This document shows, piece by piece, positions 7,375 to 15,772 of a stretch of 46,066 nucleotides of DNA. Source of the stretch: Desulfovibrio sp. (lineage in GTDB: Bacteria > Desulfobacterota > Desulfovibrionia > Desulfovibrionales > Desulfovibrionaceae). Every line of letters starts with the position of its first letter. Position 1 is the first letter of the stretch. The stretch is from positions 1 to 46,066 of the forward strand of contig JAISZT010000050.1 in assembly GCA_031284485.1 (NCBI GenBank). The letters run 5' to 3'. A model generated the notes under the pieces. That model had not been told where the DNA came from. It saw only the letters and a program-made list of their open reading frames with translations, and did not search any database. Made by a program: the position numbers and the translations under genes.

Positions 7375-8364
7375 GTGAAAAATAAAGTTGTTCTTACCCG
7401 TCCTTTTCCAGACGAATTACTGGCGAAGCTACGGGAGCATTTTGAATTAGCCTATTTCCCGTCGGGCATGGTCCCAGAACGACAGGACGAATTTGATGCT
7501 GCCCTCGCCGATGCCGAAGGATTGATCGGGGCCAGTTCACCGCCGAGAGTGTCTGTCGATGCCGATTTATTGCGCAAGGCGCCGAAGCTTGCGGCTGTAG
7601 CTACCGTTTCCGTCGGTTTCGATCATTGTGATGTTTCCGCTCTCACTGCAAGGAAAATACTGCTTACCCATACGCCGAGCGTATTGACGGACACCGCGGC
7701 AGACCTCGCCTTCACGTTGCTTGTCTCCGCGGCAAGACGGGTGGCGGAGCTTGACCGGATGATCAGAGCCGGTAACTGGCTGGAGGGCATCAGCCTTTCG
7801 CATTTCGGCGTGGACATCCACCATAAAATCATCGGCATTGTGGGCATGGGCCGCATTGGGGCCGCTCTCGCACAACGCGCGAGCGGCTTTCGCATGTCAA
7901 TTGTTTACTCGGACGTCATTCCCAATAAAGCTGTGGAAAAAGCGTTTGGCGCACGGCATCTGCCATTGGAGGAATTGTTGCGGACAGCGGATTTTGTCTG
8001 CCTGACGCTGCTGCTTTCACCCGAGACGCGGGGTCTGATCAACCGTGACCGTTTGGCCTTGATGAAAAAAAGTGCCATATTAATCAATTCCGCTCGTGGA
8101 GGAGTGGTTGACCAGGCTGCCTTGATTGATGCACTGCGTCACGGAACAATCCGCGCGGCCGGATTGGACGTTTTCGAGAAAGAACCGTTGCCATTAGATT
8201 CCCCTCTCCGGCAACTCGACAACGTAACCCTTCTGCCGCACATAGGTTCCGCAACGGAAGAAACGCGATACGCCATGATGAAATGCGCCGTGAACAACAT
8301 GATCGCATCGTTGGATGGTACGCTGAAAGAGAACTGTGTGAACAGGGAACTGTTGGAGCGTTGA
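7375..8364 (+). CDS. D-2-hydroxyacid dehydrogenase (glyoxylate/hydroxypyruvate reductase type)
   Basis: 329 residues. The Rossmann glycine motif GIVGMGRIGAALA lies near residue 150. The catalytic triad of the family is intact: Arg in INSARGGVVDQ, Glu in DVFEKEPLP and His in LLPHIGSATEETR. It should reduce a 2-oxoacid such as glyoxylate or hydroxypyruvate with NAD(P)H, or the reverse. I start it at GTG 7375: AGGAGG (7363-7368) stands six bases before it, whereas it directly touches the ATG at 7369. Longer in-frame starts upstream would reach to within 30 bases of the miniature element. In context it could dispose of an oxoacid released by the RraA-type aldolases. Confidence 0.88.
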   Translation: MKNKVVLTRPFPDELLAKLREHFELAYFPSGMVPERQDEFDAALADAEGLIGASSPPRVSVDADLLRKAPKLAAVATVSVGFDHCDVSALTARKILLTHTPSVLTDTAADLAFTLLVSAARRVAELDRMIRAGNWLEGISLSHFGVDIHHKIIGIVGMGRIGAALAQRASGFRMSIVYSDVIPNKAVEKAFGARHLPLEELLRTADFVCLTLLLSPETRGLINRDRLALMKKSAILINSARGGVVDQAALIDALRHGTIRAAGLDVFEKEPLPLDSPLRQLDNVTLLPHIGSATEETRYAMMKCAVNNMIASLDGTLKENCVNRELLER

Positions 8365-8420
8365 TGCGTACTTGGGAAATGCTGCGCAAAAAATTTGCCT
8401 GACAAAGAAGGTATATTACC

Positions 8421-10097
8421 ATGCCAAAAAAAGGACACAAAATTTTAGAGGGCGTCACAGGCGCGTATCCCAGGCAGATGTTGCGTGCAGTGGGATATGT
8501 GGACAGTGATATGGACAAACCGGTCATAGGCATAGCAATTGCTTACAGTGAAACTCATCCAGGTTGCTTCCATCTCAAAATGCTGGCGGAACAAGTGCGT
8601 AGCGGCATTCTCAGCGCCGGTGGAGTACCTGTTGAGTTCTACACAACCTCCATCTGTGATACTTGGGGACACGGTAAGGGCATGCACTATATTCTGCCTA
8701 GCCGTGAACTTATTACAGCGGAGATTGAAACAGTAGTCTGTGCGCACAATGATCTGTTTGACGGGCTTGTCTTAATGTCATCGTGTGATAAATCCCCAGG
8801 CGCCATGCTCATGGGTGCGGCAAGAGTAAATATCCCATCTATTATGCTTACTTCTGGTCCAATGTTGCCAGGACGTTTTGGAGATAAACAGTGGGTGTTT
8901 TGTGATATCAAAGAGGCAATGGGCAAAATTACCGCCGGCAGTATTTCAGAAGATGAATTTTTACGTATAGAGACAGATAGTTGTGCCACTGCAGGAGTTT
9001 GTTCTATGATGGGTACAGGCAATACTATGGGGTGCGCGGTAGAAGCTTTGGGAATGGCGCTTCCCGGAAGCGGCACCATTCCGGCGGTATATTCTGAACG
9101 TATGCGTTTGGCGCGTCATGTAGGAGAACGTATTGTAGCCATGGTGGAAGAAAACCTGCGGCCAAGGGACATTTTGACTCCTCAAGCCTTTGACAATGCC
9201 ATTCGATTTATTCTTGCCACCGGTGGTTCATCCAACACTCTGTTGCATATTCCGGCCATCGCCAGAGAAGCAGGGCATAGTATTCCACTGGAACGATTTG
9301 ATGAACTAAGCCGCCAAACTCCATGTATTGCCAAATTCAAACCGGCAAGCGATTTCACTATTTTTGATTTATACGAAGCCGGAGGCGTATCAGGCGTGCT
9401 GAAGCGACTTGAACACTTGCTGCACCTCAGCGTAACTACTGTAACCGGTAAAGCTTTGGGGGATAACCTGCGTGGTGCAAAAATCCTGAATGACAAGATT
9501 ATAAGGCCGTTGGATGCCCCTTACAGTAATGAAGGCGGCTTGGCAGTGCTGAAAGGCAATCTGGCAGAACTAGGTGCAATCGTTAAACAAAGTGGTGTTG
9601 ATCCAAAGATGATGCGCCATTCCGGGCCTGCCAAAGTTTTCGAGCACGAGGAAGACGTCAGGACATATCTCTTGCAAAAAGAAGTCAAACCTGGCGATGT
9701 TCTGGTCGTACGGAATGAGGGGCCAAAGGGTGGCCCCGGCATGAGGGAACTCTCTCTACCGGCGGCTATCCTTATAGGTTTGGGCCTGGGTGATTCAGTG
9801 GCTATGATCACTGATGGTCGTTTTTCCGGTGCCACCCGCGGTCCCTGTATTGGACATGTCAGCCCCGAAGCGGCTGATAACGGGCCAATAGGCATCGTAC
9901 AGGATGGTGATATCATCGACATTGACATCCCCGGTCGAACTCTGAATATTCGACTGTCAAATGAGGAAATTACAGCGCGTTTGGCCGTGCGTGACCAGGT
10001 CATTCCGTATTCGCGCTGCCCGGGCGGATACCTTGATCTTTATCGTCAAAACGTGACTAATGCGGCTGAAGGAGCAGTAATCAAAACAAAAAAATAA
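8421..10097 (+). CDS. IlvD/Edd-family Fe-S dehydratase, probably sugar-acid type
   Basis: 558 residues. The three cluster-ligand cysteines of the family are at C49 (ETHPGCFH), C122 (SSCDKSPGAM) and C194 (AGVCSMMGTGNTM). The substrate-binding block EGPKGGPGMREL and the DGRFSGATRGPCIGHVSPEA signature are intact. The MMGTGNTM variant is closer to aldonic/sugar-acid dehydratases than to the branched-chain enzyme IlvD, and no isoleucine/valine genes are nearby. It would convert a 2,3-dihydroxy acid to a 2-oxo-3-deoxy acid, a suitable aldolase substrate. By eye, third positions are richer in A/T than in its neighbours, which suggests separate acquisition. The ribosome site AAGAAGG lies ten bases before ATG. 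Confidence 0.85.
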   Translation: MPKKGHKILEGVTGAYPRQMLRAVGYVDSDMDKPVIGIAIAYSETHPGCFHLKMLAEQVRSGILSAGGVPVEFYTTSICDTWGHGKGMHYILPSRELITAEIETVVCAHNDLFDGLVLMSSCDKSPGAMLMGAARVNIPSIMLTSGPMLPGRFGDKQWVFCDIKEAMGKITAGSISEDEFLRIETDSCATAGVCSMMGTGNTMGCAVEALGMALPGSGTIPAVYSERMRLARHVGERIVAMVEENLRPRDILTPQAFDNAIRFILATGGSSNTLLHIPAIAREAGHSIPLERFDELSRQTPCIAKFKPASDFTIFDLYEAGGVSGVLKRLEHLLHLSVTTVTGKALGDNLRGAKILNDKIIRPLDAPYSNEGGLAVLKGNLAELGAIVKQSGVDPKMMRHSGPAKVFEHEEDVRTYLLQKEVKPGDVLVVRNEGPKGGPGMRELSLPAAILIGLGLGDSVAMITDGRFSGATRGPCIGHVSPEAADNGPIGIVQDGDIIDIDIPGRTLNIRLSNEEITARLAVRDQVIPYSRCPGGYLDLYRQNVTNAAEGAVIKTKK

Positions 10098-10098
10098 C

Positions 10099-10227
10099 TT
10101 CCTGCCTGTCAGCATCTCCGGGCTTCAGGTCAAGCAGGGCGATATCCTGCTTGGCGATGATTCAAAGGAAGAAATAGCAAACCATCGGGATACACGGCAT
10201 CTGGTGTTGACGATGCCGTATTTATAA
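10099..10227 (+). pseudogene. Remnant of a fourth RraA-family gene
   Basis: Reading from 10099, the frame gives LPVSISGLQVKQGDILLGDD, closely matching TPVSVSGVQVKPGDIIMADD near the end of RraA-like protein 2 (nt 3838-3897). After a following Ser-Lys the similarity stops, and the frame runs through unrelated codons to TAA at 10225. There is no start codon, and both the catalytic half and the true C-terminus are missing. It begins two bases after the dehydratase stop, so it is the debris of a paralogue deleted between the dehydratase gene and the intact third RraA gene. Confidence 0.7.
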
Positions 10228-10245
10228 ATTTTAAAGGAGATATTT

Positions 10246-10926
10246 ATGGCTAACCCCGGATTCCGTGTCAAAAAAAGCTTCAACCGTCCCGATCCTGAAT
10301 TGGCCAGACAGTTTGCCGGCATTCCTGTCGCCAATATCGGCGACAATATGAATCGCATCAGTTGCATGAACTCCCGCGTGCGCCCAATGAACGCTGTCCC
10401 GCTTCTTGGCTGCGCTTTCACCGTCAAGGTGCGGGCGGGTGACAATCTTCTCTTTCATAAGGCCATCGACATGGCCGAACCCGGCGACATCATAGTTATC
10501 GACGCGCAGAACGAACAATCCTACGCCATTTTTGGCGAGCTCATGGTCATGTGGCTGCGCCGTCGCGGTATCACCGGCGTTGTCGTTGACGGTTGTATCC
10601 GCGATTATGACGCCATCAGCCGAATGAAGGATATTTCCGTATTCGCCACGGGCATTACGCCCAACGGCCCTCTCAAGGAAGGCGGCGGCGAGATCAATTT
10701 CCCCATCATGTGCGGCGGGCTTGTCGTAAACCCCGGCGATATCATTGTTGGCGACGCCGACGGCATTGTCGTGGTCAATCCCGCCGATGCGCCTGATGTG
10801 CTCAAAAAAGCTCGGGCGCAGAACGCGAAAGAAGCCCAGGCCATGAAAGATATCGAAAATCTTGCATGGGCCAGAACCTGGGTAGATGAGACGTTGAAAG
10901 CCAAAGGATGCGAATTCGTGGACTGA
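10246..10926 (+). CDS. RraA-family aldolase/decarboxylase-like protein 3
   Basis: 226 residues with an AGGAGA ribosome site eight bases before ATG. It keeps the family metal/pyruvate site as DGCIRD (D115, R119, D120) and ends with CGGLVVNPGDIIVGDADGIVVV. It is more distant from the two upstream copies than they are from each other: residues about 125-150 (GITPNGPLKEGGGEINFPI) have the GPxKxGxG form found in proteins annotated as HMG/CHA aldolases and dimethylmenaquinone methyltransferase-like. It is the last gene of the island; the core genome starts with argJ on the other strand. Confidence 0.85.
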   Translation: MANPGFRVKKSFNRPDPELARQFAGIPVANIGDNMNRISCMNSRVRPMNAVPLLGCAFTVKVRAGDNLLFHKAIDMAEPGDIIVIDAQNEQSYAIFGELMVMWLRRRGITGVVVDGCIRDYDAISRMKDISVFATGITPNGPLKEGGGEINFPIMCGGLVVNPGDIIVGDADGIVVVNPADAPDVLKKARAQNAKEAQAMKDIENLAWARTWVDETLKAKGCEFVD

Positions 10927-10987
10927 CAGCAAGCGCTTCGCCATCCTGGATTCCAACTTTCTCACTTGGTTTCCCAAGCTCCGCTGA

Positions 10988-11114
10988 AATTATAGCGCGG
11001 GAGAGCAAGCAGCCTGTAAACAATGACGATTCAGGATAATTTGTCCTTGGCAAGAAGCAAAAACACGCTATAATTCGAAAGTTGAAATGCTATAGCGGGA
11101 TTCTCGCCGCTATA
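10988..11114. repeat. Alternating TATAGCG inverted repeats between the island and argJ
   Basis: AATTATAGCG (10988-10997) and CGCTATAATT (11066-11075) form a perfect 10-bp inverted pair. Then TATAGCGG (11091-11098) and CCGCTATA (11107-11114) form a perfect hairpin with an 8-base loop. So TATAGCG occurs four times in alternating orientation within 127 bases, between the ends of two convergent transcription units. It may be a bidirectional transcription stop or the ends of a decayed small element. No T-run follows the hairpin. Confidence 0.4.
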
Positions 11115-11134
11115 CAAAGGTGCACCACGAACAC

Positions 11135-12319
11135 TCATGAGCGATAGTCGGAATTCAAACTCACGTACTCATGACCCAGGTCGGATGTCTGGAGAGAATA
11201 GCATCCCGGCCCGTCGCCAAGGATAATATCCACCGCAATGTCCTTCTCTTTGAGCAGTTCGGCAAGGCGCGCCTCCTGATCGTCGTTCACAGGCCGCCCC
11301 TCACAAAAACGCTGCACACCGCACAGGCTCATACTCACGCGTGAAGGCTCAAACTTCGCGCCGCTGTAGCCCACCGCCGTGACAATGCGCCCCCAGTTGG
11401 CATCGCCGCCGTAAACGGCCGTCTTGACAAGTTGGGAATGCCCGACGCTTCTGGCCACACGTTCGGCGTCGGCCTCATCCGCCGCGCCTGTCACCGTAAT
11501 GTGAATAACCTTGCTTGCCCCTTCGCCGTCCATGACGAGCATGTGCGAAACAACGCCCAGAATATCCGTCAGAGCCTCTTCCAGCAGGGCAAGGTCCGCC
11601 CCTTCACAGACAAGGCCGGAAGCGCCGTTGGCCAGCCCAAGAATAGTGTCATTTGTGGATGTGTCGCCGTCCACGCTGATGCGGTTGAATGTTTTGGAGA
11701 CCGCGCGCCGGAACATGGCCTGCCAGTCTTCGCGCGCGACAGCGGCATCTGTCAGCGCCACAGCAAGCATGGTGGCCATATTGGGGCAGATCATGCCCGC
11801 GCCCTTGGCCATAACGGTAAGCCGCGCCACGCCGCCGGAAAGCCGCAGTTCACGCATGGAAAATTTGGGAAAGGCGTCTGTGGTCATAAAGGCCCTGGTA
11901 AAACCCTCGGCGTCGCGGCTGCCAAGGCTCGCGGCAAGCGCGGGCACGGCAGCCCGCCAAAGATCCATGCGCAGACGCGCGCCGACAATGCCCGTGGAAA
12001 CAGGCAGAATTTCCTGCGGCGCAAGGCCGACGGCTTCAGCAATCAGGCGCTGTGTGAGCCTGCACTCGGCAAGGCCGTCCTCGCCCGTGCAGGCATTTGC
12101 CTGGCCGGAATTGGCAAGCACGGCGCGCACCCCGGTTCCTTTGGCGAGAATTTCCTGACACACCAGCACCGGAGCGGCCTTGAAGGCATTTTGGGTAAAC
12201 ATGGCGGCCAGAACAGCGGGACGATCCGAAACGATCAGCCCCAAGTCGTCACGCCCCGGAGTTTTGAACCCGGCCGCCGCAGCGCCTGCCGCAAAGCCTT
12301 TGGGAAGATCGTCCGCCAT
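11135..12319 (-). CDS. argJ: Bifunctional ornithine acetyltransferase / N-acetylglutamate synthase
   Basis: 394 residues, the usual ArgJ length. The autocleavage site is in KGAGMICPNMATML: the nucleophile Thr183 becomes the N-terminus of the beta chain. The oxyanion-hole motif PVSTGIVG (T109-G110) and the GDTSTNDT segment are present. It transfers acetyl from N-acetylornithine to glutamate in the cyclic arginine pathway, in the cytoplasm. It starts eight bases after fusA with an AGGAAG site inside the fusA end, so it appears co-transcribed with translation genes and not with other arg genes. Confidence 0.95.
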   Translation of the reverse strand: MADDLPKGFAAGAAAAGFKTPGRDDLGLIVSDRPAVLAAMFTQNAFKAAPVLVCQEILAKGTGVRAVLANSGQANACTGEDGLAECRLTQRLIAEAVGLAPQEILPVSTGIVGARLRMDLWRAAVPALAASLGSRDAEGFTRAFMTTDAFPKFSMRELRLSGGVARLTVMAKGAGMICPNMATMLAVALTDAAVAREDWQAMFRRAVSKTFNRISVDGDTSTNDTILGLANGASGLVCEGADLALLEEALTDILGVVSHMLVMDGEGASKVIHITVTGAADEADAERVARSVGHSQLVKTAVYGGDANWGRIVTAVGYSGAKFEPSRVSMSLCGVQRFCEGRPVNDDQEARLAELLKEKDIAVDIILGDGPGCYSLQTSDLGHEYVSLNSDYRS

Positions 12320-12327
12320 ACTGAAAA

Positions 12328-14406
12328 TTACTTCCTGCTTTTCTGCACTTCTTCGGCAATAGTTGCCGGCACGCGTTCATAGTGGTCAAACTGCATGGTG
12401 AAGGTCGCGCGCCCCTGCGTGCGTGAACGCAAATCCGTGGCATAGCCGAACATGGCGGCCAGCGGCACCAGCGCACGCACACTCTGCGCGCCCCCGGAGC
12501 GGGCTTCCATGCTCTGCACGCGCCCACGCCGCCCGTTAAGATCGCCCATCACATCGCCGAGGTATTCTTCCGGAGTCACCACTTCCACATCCATGACAGG
12601 CTCAAGCAGCACAGGCGCGGCTTTTTGCATGGCGTCCTTGATAGCCATGGAACCGGCCACATAGAAAGCCTGTTCTGACGAGTCCACTTCATGGAAGGAA
12701 CCGAACACAAGATTGACACTGACGTCCACGCAGGGAAAACCCGCCAGCACGCCCGACTTCATGGCATCCTTGATGCCCTTGTCTATGGCCGGAATATATT
12801 CCTTGGGTATCACGCCGCCGGTAATGGAATTGACGAATTCGTAGCCCTTGGCGGGATTCGGCGCCACCTCAATAACGCAGTGCCCGTACTGTCCGCGCCC
12901 GCCGGACTGCTTCACATGCCGCATGTCCGACTTGGAAGGTTTCGATATGGTTTCGCGGTAGGCCACCTGCGGCTTGCCCACATTGGCGTTCACGCCGAAT
13001 TCACGGGTCAGGCGATCAACAATGATTTCCAGATGCAGTTCACCCATGCCCGCGATAAGCGTCTGGTTGGTTTCCTCGTCACCCTTGACGCGGAAAGAGG
13101 GGTCTTCCTTTGCCAGCTTGTTCAGGGCGGCGGACAGAGCGTCGCGGTCAGCCTTGGTTTTCGGCTCAATGGCCACTTCGATGACCGGTTCCGGAATGTT
13201 CAGAGATTCCAGAATCACCGGCCGTTTTTCGTCGCAGAGCGTGTCACCGGTGGAAGCGTTTTTAAGCCCCACAAGGGCGACAATATCGCCCGCTCCGGCC
13301 CATTTTATATCCTCACGCTTGTTGGCGTGCATTTTAAGGATGCGCCCGATGCGTTCCTTTTTGCCGGTGTTGGCGTTAAAAACACCTGAACCCGATTCCA
13401 GGCAGCCGGAATAAATGCGGAAAAATGAAAGGTGTCCGATAAAGGGATCGGAAAACAGCTTGAAGACCAGACCGGCCAGAGGTTCCTTGTCGTCACAGTG
13501 ACATTCCGTGACCGCCTCTTCCTTGTTCGGCGCATGCCCGCACATCGGCGGAATGTCCACAGGCGAGGGCAGATAATCCACAACGGCGTCCAGCAATGGC
13601 TGGACGCCCATGTTGCGGAAGGCCGATCCGCACATGACAGGCACAATGTTGCGGGCTATGGTGGCTTTGCGGACGCAGGAAAGAATTTCCTCTTCCGTCA
13701 GCGTTTCTCCGCCAAGATATTTGTCAAGTAACGCCTCGTCCTCTTCAGCCACAGATTCCAGAAGTTCGTGCCGCTTTTCTTCAACCACTTTCCGCATGTC
13801 GGCCGGCACGTCCTGTACAGTAAATTCCGCGCCTTTCGTGCCTTTGTCAAAACGGATGGCCTTGCCGCGCACCAGATCCACCACTCCCTCAAACTTGTCT
13901 TCAGCGCCGATGGGCAACTGCAGGGGCACGGCTTTCGCGCCGAGGCGCTCGTGTATCATCTCCACGCAGCGAAAAAAATTGGCGCCCACCCTGTCCATTT
14001 TGTTGACAAAACAAATACGCGGCACATGATAGCGGTCAGCCTGCCGCCATACCGTTTCAGACTGCGGCTCCACGCCGGCAACAGCGTCAAACACGCACAC
14101 GGCGCCGTCCAGAACACGCAGGGAGCGTTCCACCTCAATAGTGAAATCCACATGGCCAGGGGTGTCAATAATATTGATGCGGCAGTCCTTCCAGAAGCAT
14201 GTGGTCGCCGCGGACGTGATGGTAATGCCGCGCTCCTGCTCCTGCGCCATCCAGTCCATGGTGGATTCGCCATCATGGGTTTCGCCGATTTTATGGGAAA
14301 CGCCTGTATAAAAAAGAATGCGTTCGGTGGTTGTGGTTTTTCCAGCGTCAATATGGGCCATGATGCCGATATTACGCTGCTTGTCTACGGGAACGGTGCG
14401 AGACAC
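12328..14406 (-). CDS. fusA: Translation elongation factor G
   Basis: 692 residues from a GTG start at 14406, which has TGGGAGG six bases upstream and gives the standard EF-G opening [21 protein letters not shown] longer in-frame ATG at 14442 lies inside the AT-rich repeat and has no ribosome site. G1 is [13 protein letters not shown]2/G3 include RGITITSA and DTPGHVDF, G4 is NKMD; domains II-V follow, with GGRGQYGH in domain IV. It is the ribosomal translocase. It lies in the order rpsL-rpsG-fusA, but argJ follows instead of tuf or the S10 ribosomal protein genes. Confidence 0.97.
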   Translation of the reverse strand: MSRTVPVDKQRNIGIMAHIDAGKTTTTERILFYTGVSHKIGETHDGESTMDWMAQEQERGITITSAATTCFWKDCRINIIDTPGHVDFTIEVERSLRVLDGAVCVFDAVAGVEPQSETVWRQADRYHVPRICFVNKMDRVGANFFRCVEMIHERLGAKAVPLQLPIGAEDKFEGVVDLVRGKAIRFDKGTKGAEFTVQDVPADMRKVVEEKRHELLESVAEEDEALLDKYLGGETLTEEEILSCVRKATIARNIVPVMCGSAFRNMGVQPLLDAVVDYLPSPVDIPPMCGHAPNKEEAVTECHCDDKEPLAGLVFKLFSDPFIGHLSFFRIYSGCLESGSGVFNANTGKKERIGRILKMHANKREDIKWAGAGDIVALVGLKNASTGDTLCDEKRPVILESLNIPEPVIEVAIEPKTKADRDALSAALNKLAKEDPSFRVKGDEETNQTLIAGMGELHLEIIVDRLTREFGVNANVGKPQVAYRETISKPSKSDMRHVKQSGGRGQYGHCVIEVAPNPAKGYEFVNSITGGVIPKEYIPAIDKGIKDAMKSGVLAGFPCVDVSVNLVFGSFHEVDSSEQAFYVAGSMAIKDAMQKAAPVLLEPVMDVEVVTPEEYLGDVMGDLNGRRGRVQSMEARSGGAQSVRALVPLAAMFGYATDLRSRTQGRATFTMQFDHYERVPATIAEEVQKSRK

Positions 14407-14432
14407 GGTATTCCTCCCAGTCTGATTCGACT

Positions 14433-14479
14433 TCCAGCTCAAAATTAAAAATTAACGCATTTTAATTTGGAGTTGGAAT
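14433..14479. repeat. AT-rich palindromic dispersed repeat, copy B
   Basis: The left arm TTCCAGCTCAAAATTAAAA pairs with the right arm TTTTAATTTGGAGTTGGAA with two mismatches. Its centre, AAATTAAAAATTAACG, is identical to the complement of copy A at 1091-1134. It lies between rpsG and fusA, just upstream of the fusA ribosome site, so it is transcribed as a stem-loop in the operon mRNA. Confidence 0.55.
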
Positions 14480-14525
14480 AACGGGGGTTGTAAAAAAGGC
14501 GTCAGTAAAACGGGATATCTGAATA

Positions 14526-14996
14526 TTACCAGCGAAAATAGGCAAATGCCTTGTTGGCATCGGCCATACGGTGGGTATCTTCACGTTTCTTTACCGCGCC
14601 GCCGCGAGCGTTGTATGCGTCCAGCAACTCGGCGGAAAGTTTTGCGGCCATCCCCTTTTCACCGCGCGAACGGGCATAATTGATGAGCCAGCGGATGGAC
14701 AGGGAAATCTGGCGATCCGAGCGCACTTCCATCGGCACCTGATATGTGGCGCCGCCCACACGGCGAGCCTTGACCTCCATGTGCGGTTTGACGTTGTCCA
14801 GGGCCTTCTCAAAGGCGCGCATGGGGTCTTCACCGGTTTTTTCGGCAAGATTTTCCAGGGAACCGTAAAAAATTTTTTCAGCCGCGCCTTTCTTGCCGTC
14901 GTACATCAGCCGGTTCACAAACTTTGTGACAAGACGGCTGGAATAGAGCGGATCAGGCAATACCTCCCTCTTGGGGACGGAACCTTTACGGGGCAT
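14526..14996 (-). CDS. rpsG: 30S ribosomal protein S7
   Basis: 156 residues, the standard S7 length, opening [20 protein letters not shown] and containing the [20 protein letters not shown] helix that contacts 16S rRNA. It nucleates assembly of the 30S head. AAAGGAGAA lies before the ATG. It is the second gene of the str operon, 110 bases after rpsL. Confidence 0.97.
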   Translation of the reverse strand: MPRKGSVPKREVLPDPLYSSRLVTKFVNRLMYDGKKGAAEKIFYGSLENLAEKTGEDPMRAFEKALDNVKPHMEVKARRVGGATYQVPMEVRSDRQISLSIRWLINYARSRGEKGMAAKLSAELLDAYNARGGAVKKREDTHRMADANKAFAYFRW

Positions 14997-15106
14997 GTTA
15001 TTCTCCTTTTAAAAACTTTTTGCAGCGCCGCCAGCCCCGCGCCACCTCGCGCCCTTACTAAAAAGGACTTACGATGGCGCATGACGCGCGCCGCGAACGG
15101 ATGATG

Positions 15107-15478
15107 CTATTTCGGACGCTTGGCGCCGTATTTGGAGCGGCTCTTGCGGCGGTCAGTCACGCCGGAGGCGTCCAGCACGCCGCGCACGATATGATACCGC
15201 ACACCGGGAAGATCCTTGACACGGCCACCGCGAATGATCACAACGGAGTGTTCCTGCAGATTGTGGCCTTCACCGGGGATATAGGCCGTCACTTCAACGC
15301 CGTTGGTAAGACGTATGCGCGCGACCTTACGAAGAGCCGAATTCGGCTTTTTCGGAGTGGTTGTGTACACGCGGGTGCACACGCCGCGCCGCTGCGGACA
15401 GGCCTGTAGAGCCGGCGTTTTTTTGCGTTTTATCACGGCCTTCCGCTCAATACGGATAAGCTGGTTAATCGTGGGCAT
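15107..15478 (-). CDS. rpsL: 30S ribosomal protein S12
   Basis: 123 residues from ATG 15478 (GGAGCAGA just upstream), opening [13 protein letters not shown]; an in-frame ATG further out adds only an unconserved tail. The decoding-site loops [13 protein letters not shown] and [13 protein letters not shown] are intact, with the wild-type lysine in the first, so no streptomycin-resistance change is seen there. It is the first gene of the minus-strand str operon, with a promoter at 15527-15555. Confidence 0.97.
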   Translation of the reverse strand: MPTINQLIRIERKAVIKRKKTPALQACPQRRGVCTRVYTTTPKKPNSALRKVARIRLTNGVEVTAYIPGEGHNLQEHSVVIIRGGRVKDLPGVRYHIVRGVLDASGVTDRRKSRSKYGAKRPK

Positions 15479-15526
15479 TCTGCTCCTCCATAAGCGCATG
15501 AACAAACTCATGACGATAAAAATGGA

Positions 15527-15555
15527 TTACTATTCCAAGCTGCCGCGTTTGTCAA
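15527..15555 (-). promoter_or_regulatory. Promoter of the rpsL-rpsG-fusA-argJ operon
   Basis: On the minus strand a perfect TTGACA (15555-15550) is followed after 17 bases by TAGTAA (15532-15527). The start of transcription would be near 15520, about 40 bases before the rpsL ATG. Confidence 0.6.
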
Positions 15556-15706
15556 TAGAGTTGACGCCGGTTTGTCGACAGATGATCACAAAAAAAATTA
15601 AGACGGTCTGTCTTTCAAACATAAAAAACATCTTTTCCCCGTTTTTGGAGAGATATGGCCGTGGGCGTGGTGGATTATGGCCGACATCCCGGTGTCAACA
15701 TCACGG

Positions 15707-15735
15707 TTGCCTTACGCCGCCGCCTTTGCTAATAT
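15707..15735 (+). promoter_or_regulatory. Promoter of recA
   Basis: TTGCCT (15707-15712), 17 bases, then TAATAT (15730-15735), preceded by TGC as an extended -10. Transcription would start near 15742, about 30 bases before the recA ATG. No LexA box could be recognised with confidence around it. Confidence 0.6.
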
Positions 15736-15772
15736 GCATCGCTTGAACATTTTTTACCCGGAGCAATAAAAA

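Noticed and set aside
15571..15580. TGTCGACA palindrome near recA as LexA box or GntR operator
   Set aside because: It is only eight bases, lies 130 bases before the recA promoter, and I know no deltaproteobacterial LexA consensus that it fits. The shared core with the GntR dyad is probably chance.
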